From the NCBI GenBank assembly GCA_031732755.1, contig JAVMKI010000065.1, positions 1-64,000 on the forward strand: a stretch of DNA of 64,000 nucleotides, in the 5' to 3' direction. This DNA is from Contendibacter sp031732755. Lineage in GTDB: Bacteria; Pseudomonadota; Gammaproteobacteria; Competibacterales; Competibacteraceae. Position numbers and translations under genes: made by a program. Shown here in pieces: positions 25,798-35,514 of the stretch; position 1 is the first letter of the stretch, and each line of letters begins with the position of its first letter. A model generated the notes under the pieces. It saw nothing but the letters and a program-made list of their open reading frames with translations. It was not told the origin of the DNA and searched no databases.

Positions 25798-28700
25798 ATG
25801 AAACGCATGCTGATCAATGCGACTCAGCAGGAAGAGTTGCGCGTGGCCCTCGTGGACGGCCAAAAGCTCTACGACCTCGACATCGAAACTCCCGCGCGGG
25901 AACAAAAGAAATCCAACGTCTACAAGGGCCGCGTCACCCGCATCGAGCCGGGACTGGAAGCGGCGTTCGTGGACTACGGCGCCGACCGGCACGGCTTTTT
26001 GCCCTTCAAGGAAATCAATCGCAGCTACTTTGACGCCCACGCCGCCGAGGGTGGCCGTCCCAGTATCCGCGAGGCGATCCGCGAAGGCCAGGAGATCATG
26101 GTGCAGGTGGAAAAGGAGGAGCGCGGGAACAAGGGCGCGGCGTTGACCACCTTTATCAGCCTGGCCGGGCGCTACCTGGTGCTGATGCCCAACAACCCCC
26201 GCGCCGGTGGCGTGTCGCGGCGGATCGAGGGCGAGGACCGCCAGGAAATCCGTGAGGTGATGAGTAGCCTTGACATCCCCGATGGCATGGGTCTGATCGT
26301 GCGCACCGCCGGGGTTGGACGCTCGCAGGAGGAATTGCAGTGGGACATGGATTACCTGCTGCACCTGTGGAAAGCCATCGAAACCGCCTCGACCCAGAAA
26401 AAGGCACCGTTCCTGATCTATCAGGAAAGCAACATCATCATCCGCGCCCTGCGCGACTACCTGCGCGCCGACATCGGCGAAATCCTGGTGGACCATCCCG
26501 CCGTCCATCGCCAGGCCCAGGATTTCATGCAGCAGGTGATGCCGCAAAACCTGAACAAGCTCAAACTCTATCAGGACAACATCCCGCTATTCACCCGCTT
26601 CCAGATTGAATCCCAGATCGAAACGGCCTATCAACGCGAAGTCAGCTTGCCCTCTGGCGGCGGCATCGTGATCGACTACACCGAGGCGCTGGTTTCCATC
26701 GACATCAATTCGGCCCGCGCCACCAAGGGCAGCGACATCGAGGAAACCGCGCTCACCACCAATCTGGAAGCCGCCGAGGAAATCGCCCGGCAGATGCGGC
26801 TACGCGATCTGGGTGGGCTGGTGGTCATCGATTTCATCGATATGAACCTGGCCCGCAACCAACGCGAGGTGGAAACCCGCCTGCGCGAGGCGTTGAAGAT
26901 GGATCGCGCGCGGGTCCAGGTGGGTCGCATCTCCCGCTTTGGCCTGTTGGAAATGTCGCGGCAACGACTGAGCCCGTCGCTGGACGAAGCCAGCCACATG
27001 ATTTGCCCGCGTTGCAATGGTCAGGGCACCATCCGCAATATTGATTCGCTGGCGCTGAGCGTGCTGCGGTTGATCCAGGAGGAAGCGATGAAGGATCGGA
27101 CCGGGCGAGTCGTGGTGCAACTGCCGGTCAAGGTCGCTACTTTCCTGCTCAACGAGAAACGCGAGGCGATTCGCGCCATCGAGCAACGCCACCGGATCGG
27201 TGTCCTGCTGATCCCCAACGAATCGTTGGAAACGCCGCATTTCAAACTGAACCGCTTGCGGGTGGACGAACTGTCGGAAGGCCCGCTCCGGTCTTACTCC
27301 CTGGCCGAGGACTACGAGGAACCGGTCGAGTTCAAATCCAGCCCGGCGGTCCGAGGCATGGACGAGGAACCGATGGTCAAGGGGGTCGCGCCGTCCACAC
27401 CGGCCCCGACGCCACCGCCCCCTCCCGCCAAGCCCGAAGTCAATCCCAGCTTCTTCGGTTGGTTGTGGGGCAGTCTGTTCGGCCAGGCTCCACAGCAGTC
27501 TCGCGAGGAACGGCCCACGCGAACCGGACCACGCGCGGCCAAACCGGATCGGCATCGCCGCGACCGGGTTGGACGACGGAACGAAACGGAACCCGTCGTG
27601 GAGGCGCCGGTGGTCAAGCCGGCGGTCACGCCAACCGCTCCCGAACCCGTCGCTGCCGCCGTCACCCCGCCGGTCGAAGGGCTGCAATCCGAACCCACGC
27701 CCGAACCCAGACCAGCGGAGGTTTTGGCGGGAGACGCTGACGAGTCCGCCGCCATGGCCGAGGCCGAGGAGGAGAGCGCTGGATCGCGGGGCCGACGGGG
27801 CCGGCGCGGCGGCCGACGGCGGCGGCGGGGTGAAGCGCCCGCTTCGCCCGAGGCGAACCCGCCGGTTTTGGAACCCGGCGAGGAGAATGAGGAAAGTCGT
27901 GAAAATCCTGAGTCCGGCGATTGGACCAGGGAGTCCACGGAAACGTGGGATCGCCCTGCTGGGGCGGCGCCACCTCCCGGAATGGAATCGCCCGCCGCGC
28001 CGAGCTCACCGCCACGGCGAATTCGCAGCGGACGTCCGCGCTTACCCCGCGAGGTGATTGCCGCCGCGAGAGCGGCTTCCGAAGCCTCTGCCTTGTCTTC
28101 CGCGCCAGAGTCCTTTTTACCGCCACCGCCACCGTCGCTGGAATATCCGGTCGCCGAAGAAGACACCGCGCCAGCCGCCCAACCCATGGTCACCGTGGTC
28201 GATCTGACCCCTGAAGCGGTGGATGCGGCCTCGCCGGTCGGGTCTCCGGAGACGCACGGGGAATGTTCGAANNNNNNNNNNNNNNNNNNNNNNNNNNNNN
28301 NNNNNNNNNNNNNNNNNNNNNNNNNNNNNNNNNNNNNNNNNNNNNNNNNNNNNNNNNNNNNNNNNNNNNNNCGAATCTCCGAATGAAGCGGTTCCTCAGG
28401 CGACGGAGGCGGCGTCACCGGTTGAAGCTCTGGAAACGCACGGGGAATGTTCGAACGAATCTCCGAATGAAGCGGTTCCTCAGGCGACGGAGGCGGCGTC
28501 ACCGGTTGAAACCACAACACCGGCGCTCGAAACGCCACCGGTAGCAGTCGAGGCCACGGTGTCAGAGCTTGAATCCGTTGCGCCCACCGAGGCTGGCGAG
28601 CTTCCCGTGGAACGAGTGGTCACCGGGGTGGTCGCCGAGCAGCCTGATGAGGGATTGCTCCAGTCCGACGCTGGCGCGACTGAAACGCCTGTCTGTTTGA

Positions 28701-28921
28701 CGCCAGATGTGGTCGCCGCCGCGCCGCCCTCGGAGGAGGAATCGGCGGCCGTTCCGCTCGCCAGCGAGGCCGAGCCGGTAACCACCACGACGGTTGCCGA
28801 CACGGATGCTCCCGACATTTCGCCGCCGACGGAATCGGCCGAAGCGCCGGCCGTTACCCCAACGACGCCGCCGTCACCGCCAACGCCGGAACCCAACGCC
28901 GAGAACACGCCGACAAGTTAG
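25798..28921 (+). CDS. rne: Ribonuclease E (interrupted by assembly gap)
   Basis: The N-terminal catalytic half is complete: MKRMLINATQQEELRVALVD, S1 domain (about 35-120), RNase H-like and 5'-sensor regions, DNase I-like site (VVIDFIDMN), and the zinc-link CPRCNGQGT (about 403-411). The C-terminal half is disordered, Pro/Glu-rich with an Arg-rich RNA-binding patch (SRGRRGRRGGRRRRRGE) and would scaffold the degradosome. At 28272-28371 there are 100 N. The frame before the gap (phase 1) and after it (phase 2) differ, but both sides carry the same 28-residue repeat, so the gene is intact and the real gap length is not a multiple matching 100. The stop is at 28919-28921. An in-frame start 21 bp upstream is less likely. 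Confidence 0.93.
28213..28510 (+). repeat. 84-bp (28-residue) tandem repeat in rne, collapsed in assembly
   Basis: A full unit lies at 28373-28456 and a partial second unit (18 codons) at 28457-28510, with perfect identity; an older degenerate copy precedes the gap (28213-28271). Units begin ESPNEAVPQATEAAS and end THGECSN. The 100-N gap at 28272-28371 lies inside this array, so further copies are probably missing. Confidence 0.85.
28272..28371. other. Assembly gap (100 N placeholder)
   Basis: Exactly 100 N. The length is a conventional placeholder and the true gap size is unknown. Flanking repeats explain why assembly failed. Confidence 0.99.
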
Positions 28922-29241
28922 TGCTCAAGCGGTGCGTGGCCGCCATCGTGCGCGGTTTCACTGCCGAACCGCGTCGGTATGCCCCGCCTGAATCTGGGTG
29001 GGGTTTATGCGGCTACTGGCGCGCAAAGCTTGCCGCGCGCAGGTTACCAACGGCTATGATGTGACCGTGTCGGGTGCGTTGGCGGCGGGCGCGGGCTGAG
29101 AGCGAGTGTCCTCGCTGGCGGTTACCACCCGCCCGCGCGCCCGCGCGGGGTCGGCCTTGGTGGAGTCTCGGCCAGGGCCGACGCCCATCCGCATCACCGA
29201 AACCCGATCCGCGTCATCCAAATCTTGGAGTGCTCCGCCGC
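28922..29241. other. 320-bp intergenic region
   Basis: No gene seen. It contains the presumed promoter of the following transporter-acyltransferase gene; a weak candidate is TTGCCG (29030-29035) with TATGAT (29055-29060), but the 19-bp spacer is longer than ideal. The open frame of the next gene extends leftward into it without support. Confidence 0.5.
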
Positions 29242-31128
29242 ATGGCTCACGACAATGAATTCACCCTGCTCAGGGGGCGACGGTTCCTGCCGTTTTTCGT
29301 TACCCAGTTTCTGGGCGCGTTCAACGACAACGTATTTAAGAACGCCCTGATCATCTTGATCGCGTTTCAAGTGGCGGGCGCCGATCCCGGTCGCTCCAAC
29401 TTTCTGATCAATCTCTGCGCCGGCTTGTTCGTGCTACCGTTCTTTCTGTTCTCGGCCACCGCCGGCCAGTTATGCGACAAGTACGAAAAGTCGCGCTACA
29501 TCCGCTGGGTCAAATTGCTGGAGATCGTCATCATGCTCGGCGCGGCGACGGGATTCATGTTGAACAGCGTGCCATTGTTGATCGCCATGCTATTCATGAT
29601 GGGTTTCCATTCGACGCTGTTTGGGCCGGCCAAGTACAGCATCATGCCGCAACATCTGAAGCCGGAGGAACTGATCGGCGGCAACGCCTGGGTGGAGATG
29701 GGCACCAATCTCGCCATCTTGCTGGGCACCATCCTGGGCGGCGTTCTGATCGCTTGGCAGCAGGGTTCCTTATGGGTGTCCGGCGCGGTGATCCTGATCG
29801 CCGTGCTCGGTTTTCTGAGCAGTTGGGCGATTCCGCCCGCGCCGCCCGCCGATCCGAACCTAAAGATCAATTGGAATCCGTTCAGCGAAACCTGGAACAT
29901 CCTCCGATTCACCCATGGGAACTTCACCGTCTTCCAGTCGGTGCTCGGTATTTCCTGGTTCTGGTTCCTGGGCAGCGTTTACGTGGCGCAGTTGCCCAAC
30001 TTTACCAAACTCACCCTTGGCGGTGGCGAGCATGTGGTGACTCTGCTGCTGACGCTGTTCGCCGTCGGTATCGGTACCGGTTCGCTGCTGTGCGAGCGGA
30101 TGTCCGGGCACAAGGTGGAGCTCGGCCTGGTGCCGTTCGGTTCCATCGGTCTGACCGTGTTCGGCGTGGACCTGTTCTTTGCCACGCCCGCGTCGCCACC
30201 CGTCGGCGGTGAATCGCTGGGCGCGCTGGTTTTCCTGAGCCAGCCGGGCAGTTGGCGAATCGTGCTGGACGTGGTGTCGATTGGGGTATTCGGGGGCTTT
30301 TTTATCGTGCCCCTGTATGCCCTGGTGCAGCAGCGCAGCGAACCCAGCCACCTGTCGCGAGTGATCGCCGGCAACAACATCCTCAACGCCGTGTTCATGG
30401 TGACGGCGGCCATCATCGCGGTGGTGATGCTGGACCTGGGATTGAGCATTCCGCAATTGTTGCTGCTGATGGCGATTTTCAACGCGGTGGTGGCGGTCTA
30501 TATCTTCGGTCTGGTGCCCGAATTCCTGATGCGCTTCATCGTCTGGATGCTGGTGAACGTCGGTTACCGGTTGAAAACGCGAGGGCTGGAAAATATTCCC
30601 GACGAGGGACCGGCGGTGGTGGTGTGCAATCATGTCAGCTACATGGACGCGCTGGTGGTGATCGGCTGCTGCCGTCGACCGATCCGCTTTGTCATGGATC
30701 ATCAGATCTTCAAGATTCCATTGCTGAATTTCGTGTTTCGCACCGCCGGCGCGGTTCCCATCGCCCCGGCGCGCGAGAACCCGGAAATTCTGGAGCGCGC
30801 CTACGACCGGGTGGCCCGCTATCTGGAAGAAGGGGAGGTGGTGGGCATCTTCCCGGAAGGGCGGTTGACTGCGGACGGTGAAGTTGGCCCTTTCAAGTCC
30901 GGCATCGAGCAGATCATCCAGCGCACGCCGGCGCCGGTGGTGCCCATGGCGCTGCGTGGGCTATGGGGTAGCTTCTTCAGCCGCCGTTACGGCAAGGCGA
31001 TGAGCAATTTCCCCCGGCGGTTCTGGTCACGAGTCGAATTGGCGGTGGGGGAACCGGTGCCAGCGGAACAGGCGACTTCGGCACTGTTGCGCGAGCGAGT
31101 CACCCTGTTGCGGGGCAATTGGCCATAG
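29242..31128 (+). CDS. MFS transporter fused to PlsC-type acyltransferase
   Basis: A 628-aa inner-membrane protein. Residues 1-430 are an MFS-type permease resembling the lysophospholipid transporter LplT (FFVTQFLGAFNDNVFKNALI, about 11-12 membrane segments). Residues 440-628 are a PlsC-like acyltransferase with NHVSYMDAL (NHx4D) and FPEGRLT. Such fusions flip and reacylate lysophospholipids (family knowledge); the C-terminal AMP-ligase (Aas) domain present in longer homologues is absent here. Start ATG has GGAG about 12 nt upstream; the longer frame is not supported. Confidence 0.9.
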   Translation: MAHDNEFTLLRGRRFLPFFVTQFLGAFNDNVFKNALIILIAFQVAGADPGRSNFLINLCAGLFVLPFFLFSATAGQLCDKYEKSRYIRWVKLLEIVIMLGAATGFMLNSVPLLIAMLFMMGFHSTLFGPAKYSIMPQHLKPEELIGGNAWVEMGTNLAILLGTILGGVLIAWQQGSLWVSGAVILIAVLGFLSSWAIPPAPPADPNLKINWNPFSETWNILRFTHGNFTVFQSVLGISWFWFLGSVYVAQLPNFTKLTLGGGEHVVTLLLTLFAVGIGTGSLLCERMSGHKVELGLVPFGSIGLTVFGVDLFFATPASPPVGGESLGALVFLSQPGSWRIVLDVVSIGVFGGFFIVPLYALVQQRSEPSHLSRVIAGNNILNAVFMVTAAIIAVVMLDLGLSIPQLLLLMAIFNAVVAVYIFGLVPEFLMRFIVWMLVNVGYRLKTRGLENIPDEGPAVVVCNHVSYMDALVVIGCCRRPIRFVMDHQIFKIPLLNFVFRTAGAVPIAPARENPEILERAYDRVARYLEEGEVVGIFPEGRLTADGEVGPFKSGIEQIIQRTPAPVVPMALRGLWGSFFSRRYGKAMSNFPRRFWSRVELAVGEPVPAEQATSALLRERVTLLRGNWP

Positions 31129-31153
31129 CAAACGTCGTGAGGAAAAGGGTGCC

Positions 31154-31480
31154 GTGAGGTGGATTGCGCGGAATGACAGCGGTTTAAGGCACCCGTTGAA
31201 GAGCCAGCGGCAGGCTGGCGGGGTGTTGCCGTGGGTGGCGCTGCTCGTGCTGGGGGCGGTGGGAGGCGCGTTGTTTTACGGGTATGCGACCCCATCGGCG
31301 ATCCCTGCCTGGGCGCGCGGTTGGTTGTCGGACCCACCGGGACAAACCAAACCGCTCTATCGCTGGCGCGATGACCAGGGTCGGGCACAGGTCACTGATC
31401 GACCGCCCAAAGGCCGGCCCTACGAGGAAGTGCGTTACCGCGCCGATATCAACGTGATGCCAGATGCGCCGCGCCCCTGA
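31154..31480 (+). CDS. DUF4124 domain protein with membrane anchor
   Basis: A 108-aa protein: one membrane segment (VLPWVALLVLGAVGGALFYGY, about 25-45) and a periplasmic DUF4124 domain (YRWRDDQGRAQVTDRPP, about 74-91). DUF4124 is a small beta fold of unknown role in the cell envelope. Start is GTG at 31154 with GGAAAAGGG upstream; 25 bp after the transporter gene, so probably cotranscribed. Confidence 0.8.
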   Translation: MRWIARNDSGLRHPLKSQRQAGGVLPWVALLVLGAVGGALFYGYATPSAIPAWARGWLSDPPGQTKPLYRWRDDQGRAQVTDRPPKGRPYEEVRYRADINVMPDAPRP

Positions 31481-31629
31481 AAAGATAAGCTGAACATGCC
31501 TATCGTCGCTTTTCGTCTTTGGCCCGTGAGGCTTTGGAGTCGCCTTCCTCGCGCTGGCTTGGCGAACGAAAGATGGAATGAGCGCCGGAAAATCGATCAG
31601 GATTTCCCAACCGCCTCCGGGCAAGCACG

Positions 31630-32475
31630 ATGCTGAGCTACCGTCATGCTTTCCACGCCGGCAACTTCGCCGACGTGTTCAAACATGCCCTGCTGGTCCA
31701 ACTCATCCGCGCCCTGCGGCGCAAGGACAAGCCGTTTTGCGTGTTCGATACCCACGCCGGCGCGGGTTGCTACGATCTGAATGCGCCGCCAGCGCAAAAG
31801 AATTGCGAATTCGTCGGCGGCATCGGTCGGTTGTGGACCCAGACCGGGTTGAGTTCGGAGTTGGCCGATTATGTGGCGCGGGTTCGCGCATTCAATCCGG
31901 ATGGCCCGTTGCGCGTTTATCCCGGTTCGCCGCGTATCGCCCGCGCTCTGTTGCGGCCCGGCGACCGATTGACCCTGACCGAATTGCATCCAACCGAGCA
32001 CGCCGTGCTTCAGACCGAATTCGCTGGCGACCGGCAGGTTGCGGTGCATCATCAGGATGGCTACGCCGCGCTCAGGGCGTTGTTACCGCCCCCGGAGCGG
32101 CGCGGACTGGTCTTGGTGGATCCGGCCTACGAGTTGAAGATCGAATTCGACCGGTTGACCGAGGCGGTTCGGGTCATTCATCGTCGCTGGGCGAACGGAA
32201 TCATCGCCCTCTGGTATCCGATTCTCGACCGCGCGCCCAGTCTGCGCTGGCAACGCACGCTGCAAACGTTGGCCATTCCGGCGATGTTGTGCGTTGAACT
32301 GGGGCTGTATCCTTACGATGGTCCGCCGGGTTTGCACGGTTGCGGCATGATCCTCATCAATCCGCCGTGGCAATTGGACGAAACGCTGGACCGCCTGCTA
32401 CCGGAACTGCTGCAATGCCTGCGCGTCGGCGACCATGGCCAAACCCGGCTGGAATGGCTGACCGTCGCGCCTTGA
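31630..32475 (+). CDS. rlmJ: 23S rRNA (adenine(2030)-N6)-methyltransferase
   Basis: A 281-aa enzyme (E. coli RlmJ is 280). The family N-terminus MLSYRHAFHAGNFADVFKHA is intact; the SAM-binding part includes FDTHAGAGCYDL and the catalytic motif is DPAYE (about residue 164-168), as expected for an N6-adenine methyltransferase. It methylates A2030 of 23S rRNA. The 149 bp before it hold no gene. Confidence 0.95.
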   Translation: MLSYRHAFHAGNFADVFKHALLVQLIRALRRKDKPFCVFDTHAGAGCYDLNAPPAQKNCEFVGGIGRLWTQTGLSSELADYVARVRAFNPDGPLRVYPGSPRIARALLRPGDRLTLTELHPTEHAVLQTEFAGDRQVAVHHQDGYAALRALLPPPERRGLVLVDPAYELKIEFDRLTEAVRVIHRRWANGIIALWYPILDRAPSLRWQRTLQTLAIPAMLCVELGLYPYDGPPGLHGCGMILINPPWQLDETLDRLLPELLQCLRVGDHGQTRLEWLTVAP

Positions 32476-32502
32476 CCGTCAACCCCTGATTCCTGGAAAC
32501 CC

Positions 32503-33363
32503 ATGTATTACGATACCTTGATCGATGTCGCCACGTTGCGCGCTCACCTCAACGCGCCTCACTGGGTCGTGGTGGATTGCCGTTTCAACCTGATGGATGT
32601 CGAAGCGGGCCGCCGCGCTTATCAGAAGGGCCATCTGCCCGGCGCCCGCTACGCGCATCTCGACGAAGACCTGTCCAGCCCCATCACCCCGGTAACGGGT
32701 CGGCATCCGCTGCCCGATCCAGCGCGGCTGGCGCGTCGGCTGGGCGACTGGGGCATCGGTCCCGGAATTCAGGTCGTGGTCTACGACGACCTGGGCGGGA
32801 TGCTGGCGGCGGCGCGGTTGTGGTGGCTGTTGCGCTGGCTGGGGCACGAGGCGGTGGCGGTGCTGGACGGGGGTCTTTCCGCCTGGCAACGGGCCGGAGG
32901 GCCATTGGTCGCCGAACCGCCCAGGGTGCGACCGGTGACGTTTCATGCCCGGCCGAATGACCGATGTTGGTTGACCACGGCGCGGGTTTTGGCGTTGCCC
33001 GCCGAGGATGTCATGCTGGACGCGCGCGCGGCGGCGCGCTTTCGGGGGGAAATGGAGCCGGTTGATCCGGTCGCGGGGCACATTCCGGGCGCGATCAACC
33101 TGCCGACCGAGGGTCACCTGAACGCCGACGGTCATTTTCTACCTCGCGCCGAACTGTGGGCGCGGTTCATGGCGGCGCTGGGCGAACGGTCGCCAGCCAC
33201 GGTGGTGCACAGTTGCGGCTCCGGCGTGACCGCTTGCCACAACCTGCTGGCGATGGAAGCCGCAGGCCTGCGCGGTTCGCGGCTGTACGCCGGTTCCTGG
33301 AGCGAGTGGATCCGCGATCCGGCCCGGCCCGTGGCGACCGGGACCGGTTTAGAGGCGGTCTGA
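32503..33363 (+). CDS. sseA: Sulfurtransferase (3-mercaptopyruvate type, two rhodanese domains)
   Basis: A 286-aa protein with two rhodanese domains; the first (about 8-130) is inactive in the usual way and the second (155-280) carries the catalytic Cys in HSCGSGVTACHN (about residue 236). The CGSGVT loop is typical of 3-mercaptopyruvate sulfurtransferases rather than CRKGVT thiosulfate enzymes. Start follows rlmJ by 27 bp, likely one transcript. Two overlapping hairpins lie just after its stop. Confidence 0.88.
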   Translation: MYYDTLIDVATLRAHLNAPHWVVVDCRFNLMDVEAGRRAYQKGHLPGARYAHLDEDLSSPITPVTGRHPLPDPARLARRLGDWGIGPGIQVVVYDDLGGMLAAARLWWLLRWLGHEAVAVLDGGLSAWQRAGGPLVAEPPRVRPVTFHARPNDRCWLTTARVLALPAEDVMLDARAAARFRGEMEPVDPVAGHIPGAINLPTEGHLNADGHFLPRAELWARFMAALGERSPATVVHSCGSGVTACHNLLAMEAAGLRGSRLYAGSWSEWIRDPARPVATGTGLEAV

Positions 33364-33404
33364 AAACGCGCTGAATGGTCGTAAGGGTCGTCTTGCCGGC
33401 GATC

Positions 33405-33462
33405 CTCTGTCCCATCGCGGGTGGGATGAAACCGGCGCGATGGGACAGAGACGCGCCGGTTT
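33405..33462. terminator. Two mutually exclusive hairpins between convergent genes
   Basis: Stem A pairs 33405-33419 with 33436-33450 (15 bp perfect, 16-nt loop). Stem B pairs 33429-33439 with 33452-33462 (11 bp perfect, 12-nt loop) and ends in GTTT. They share 33436-33439, so they cannot both form. Either could terminate the sulfurtransferase transcript or, read on the other strand, argG. Confidence 0.7.
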
Positions 33463-33470
33463 CCACTACC

Positions 33471-34688
33471 CTAGCGTCGCCCCTTCAGCGCCGCGATGCG
33501 CATCCGCAGGGCGTTGAGCTTGATAAAGCCTTCGGCATCCTTCTGATCATAGGCGCCGGCGTCATCCTCGAAGGTTGCAATGCTCATATCGAACAAGCTG
33601 TCCTCCGACTTGCGCCCGGCGATGATCACGTTGCCCTTGTACAACTTTACCCGCACCGTGCCATTGACCGGAGCCTGCGCGGCGTCGATCATCGTCTGCA
33701 ACATCTTGCGCTCGGGACTCCACCAGTAGCCGTTGTAAACCAGGCTGGCGTAACGGGGCATCAGATCGTCCTTGAGATGGGCGACTTCCCGATCCAGCGT
33801 CAGGGATTCCATGGCCCGGTGCGCCTTGAGCATGATGGTGCCGCCGGGGGTTTCATAGCAACCACGCGACTTCATGCCGACGTAACGGTTTTCCACCAAA
33901 TCCAGCCGGCCGATGCCGTGTTCGCCGCCCAATCGATTCAATCGGGTCAACACGGCGGCGGGGGTCAGCGTCTCGCCGTCGATGGCGATGATGTCGCCGC
34001 GGCGGTAGGTCAGTTCCACATAGCACGGCTGATCGGGAGCCTTCTCCGGGGACACCGACCAACGCCACATGACCTCCTCCGGCTCGTTCCACGGGTCCTC
34101 AAGCACGCCGCCCTCATAGGAAATATGCAGCAGATTGGCGTCCATCGAGTACGGCGATTTCGTCCCGCGCTTCATCTCGACCGGGATGCCGTGTTTTTCG
34201 GCATAGGCCAGCAGCTTCTCCCGCGATAGCAAATCCCACTCCCGCCACGGGGCGATGACCTTGATATCCGGTTTCAGGGCGTAAGCGCCCAGTTCGAAGC
34301 GCACCTGATCGTTGCCCTTGCCCGTGGCGCCGTGCGCGACGGCGTCGGCCCCGGTCGCCACCGCGATTTCGATCTGCCGCTTGGCGATCAACGGCCGGGC
34401 GATGGAGGTGCCGAGCAGGTACTCGCCTTCGTAGATGGCGTTGGCCCGGAACATGGGGAACACGAAATCGCGGACGAACTCCTCGCGCAAATCGTCGATG
34501 AAGATGTTTTCCGGTTTGATACCGAACATCAGCGCCTTCCGCCGCGCCGGCTCCAACTCTTCGTCCTGTCCCAGATCGGCGGTGAAGGTCACCACCTCGC
34601 ATTGGTACACGTCCTGTAACCACTTCAGGATTACCGAGGTATCCAGGCCGCCCGAATAGGCCAGCACGACTTTTTTCACATCCGACAT
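33471..34688 (-). CDS. argG: Argininosuccinate synthase
   Basis: A 405-aa cytosolic enzyme of arginine synthesis joining citrulline and aspartate with ATP. The N-terminal PP-loop AYSGGLDTSVIL, the citrulline-binding GNDQVRFE region and SRGCYETPGGT are all present; length matches the type I family. Start at ATG 34686-34688 gives the family N-terminus MSDVKKVVLAYSG. The spacer upstream (34689-34938, 250 bp) holds no gene and must contain its promoter. Confidence 0.96.
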   Translation of the reverse strand: MSDVKKVVLAYSGGLDTSVILKWLQDVYQCEVVTFTADLGQDEELEPARRKALMFGIKPENIFIDDLREEFVRDFVFPMFRANAIYEGEYLLGTSIARPLIAKRQIEIAVATGADAVAHGATGKGNDQVRFELGAYALKPDIKVIAPWREWDLLSREKLLAYAEKHGIPVEMKRGTKSPYSMDANLLHISYEGGVLEDPWNEPEEVMWRWSVSPEKAPDQPCYVELTYRRGDIIAIDGETLTPAAVLTRLNRLGGEHGIGRLDLVENRYVGMKSRGCYETPGGTIMLKAHRAMESLTLDREVAHLKDDLMPRYASLVYNGYWWSPERKMLQTMIDAAQAPVNGTVRVKLYKGNVIIAGRKSEDSLFDMSIATFEDDAGAYDQKDAEGFIKLNALRMRIAALKGRR

Positions 34689-34938
34689 AATATTCCTCAT
34701 GAATACCAATGGTTAAGCAACAGGAACAGCCCGGACACCCTGGGTCCGAGCCGCCACGCACGGCTAGCTTAAGGGATTGCCTTCATGCGTCAAGGCGCGG
34801 TGGGCGCGCAGCGATCACAGGGTCGTTCCACCGCGGGACCGATCCGCCAAAAGCGGTGTTTCGACTTTGGTCGGTCGCTGACCCCCAATCAGCCCCAGCC
34901 GGGTGGACGGATTAGCGAGCCCCAAGTTGGCGGGACCT

Positions 34939-35418
34939 TCAGATCCGATGACGCCGCCGGATGTCGGTCAATAGGCCGCGCGCCGCTTCCTCAACCAGAT
35001 CCATCACCCGCTCGAAGCCGCCCGATCCGCCGTAGTAGGGGTCCGGCACTTCCCGCTCGGGGAGATCCGGGGCGAAATCGAGGAACAATTGAATGCGACG
35101 TTGCAGCTCTGGATTTGGGCACAAGAGCCGCAGATGCGCGAAATTATCCCGATCCATGGCCAGCACGTAGTCAAATTCAACCAAATCGTCTTCCGTGACC
35201 TGCCGGGCGCGAAGGTACCGCAAATTCACGCCACGGCGCAGGGCCGTCGCCTGGCTGCGCGTATCGGGCGGCGCGCCGATGTGGTAAGAATGCGTGCCGG
35301 CCGAATCCACATGAACCTGTTCGGCCAGACCAGCGCTTTCCAGCATTTGCCGGAACACGCCCTCGGCCATGGGAGAACGACAGATATTGCCCATGCAGAC
35401 AAACAAAACCTTGATCAT
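34939..35418 (-). CDS. Low-molecular-weight protein-tyrosine phosphatase
   Basis: A 159-aa enzyme with the P-loop CMGNICRS (C8-x5-R14-S) directly after the start and the general-acid Asp in VPDPYYGG. In many Gammaproteobacteria a gene of this type follows kdsB; here it follows across the small hypothetical gene on the other strand. Cytosolic; targets may be tyrosine kinases of exopolysaccharide synthesis, though none is in the window. Start chosen so that the P-loop sits where the family has it, with GAAGG 8 nt upstream. Confidence 0.92.
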   Translation of the reverse strand: MIKVLFVCMGNICRSPMAEGVFRQMLESAGLAEQVHVDSAGTHSYHIGAPPDTRSQATALRRGVNLRYLRARQVTEDDLVEFDYVLAMDRDNFAHLRLLCPNPELQRRIQLFLDFAPDLPEREVPDPYYGGSGGFERVMDLVEEAARGLLTDIRRRHRI

Positions 35419-35514
35419 CGCCTTCGCCTTCATTGCATCCCGCTGGCGCGCGGTTGCGGACACCACGCGCGCCGCTGCTGGAATTTTGGAACTCATCACC
35501 CTGGACCATCGCTC

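Noticed and set aside
25777..28386. rne ending just after the N gap
   Set aside because: The stop there arises only because the 100-N placeholder shifts phase; the repeat units show the gene continues to 28921.
29030..29060. Promoter TTGCCG/TATGAT before the transporter-acyltransferase
   Set aside because: 19-bp spacer and weak -35; kept only as a remark in the spacer entry.
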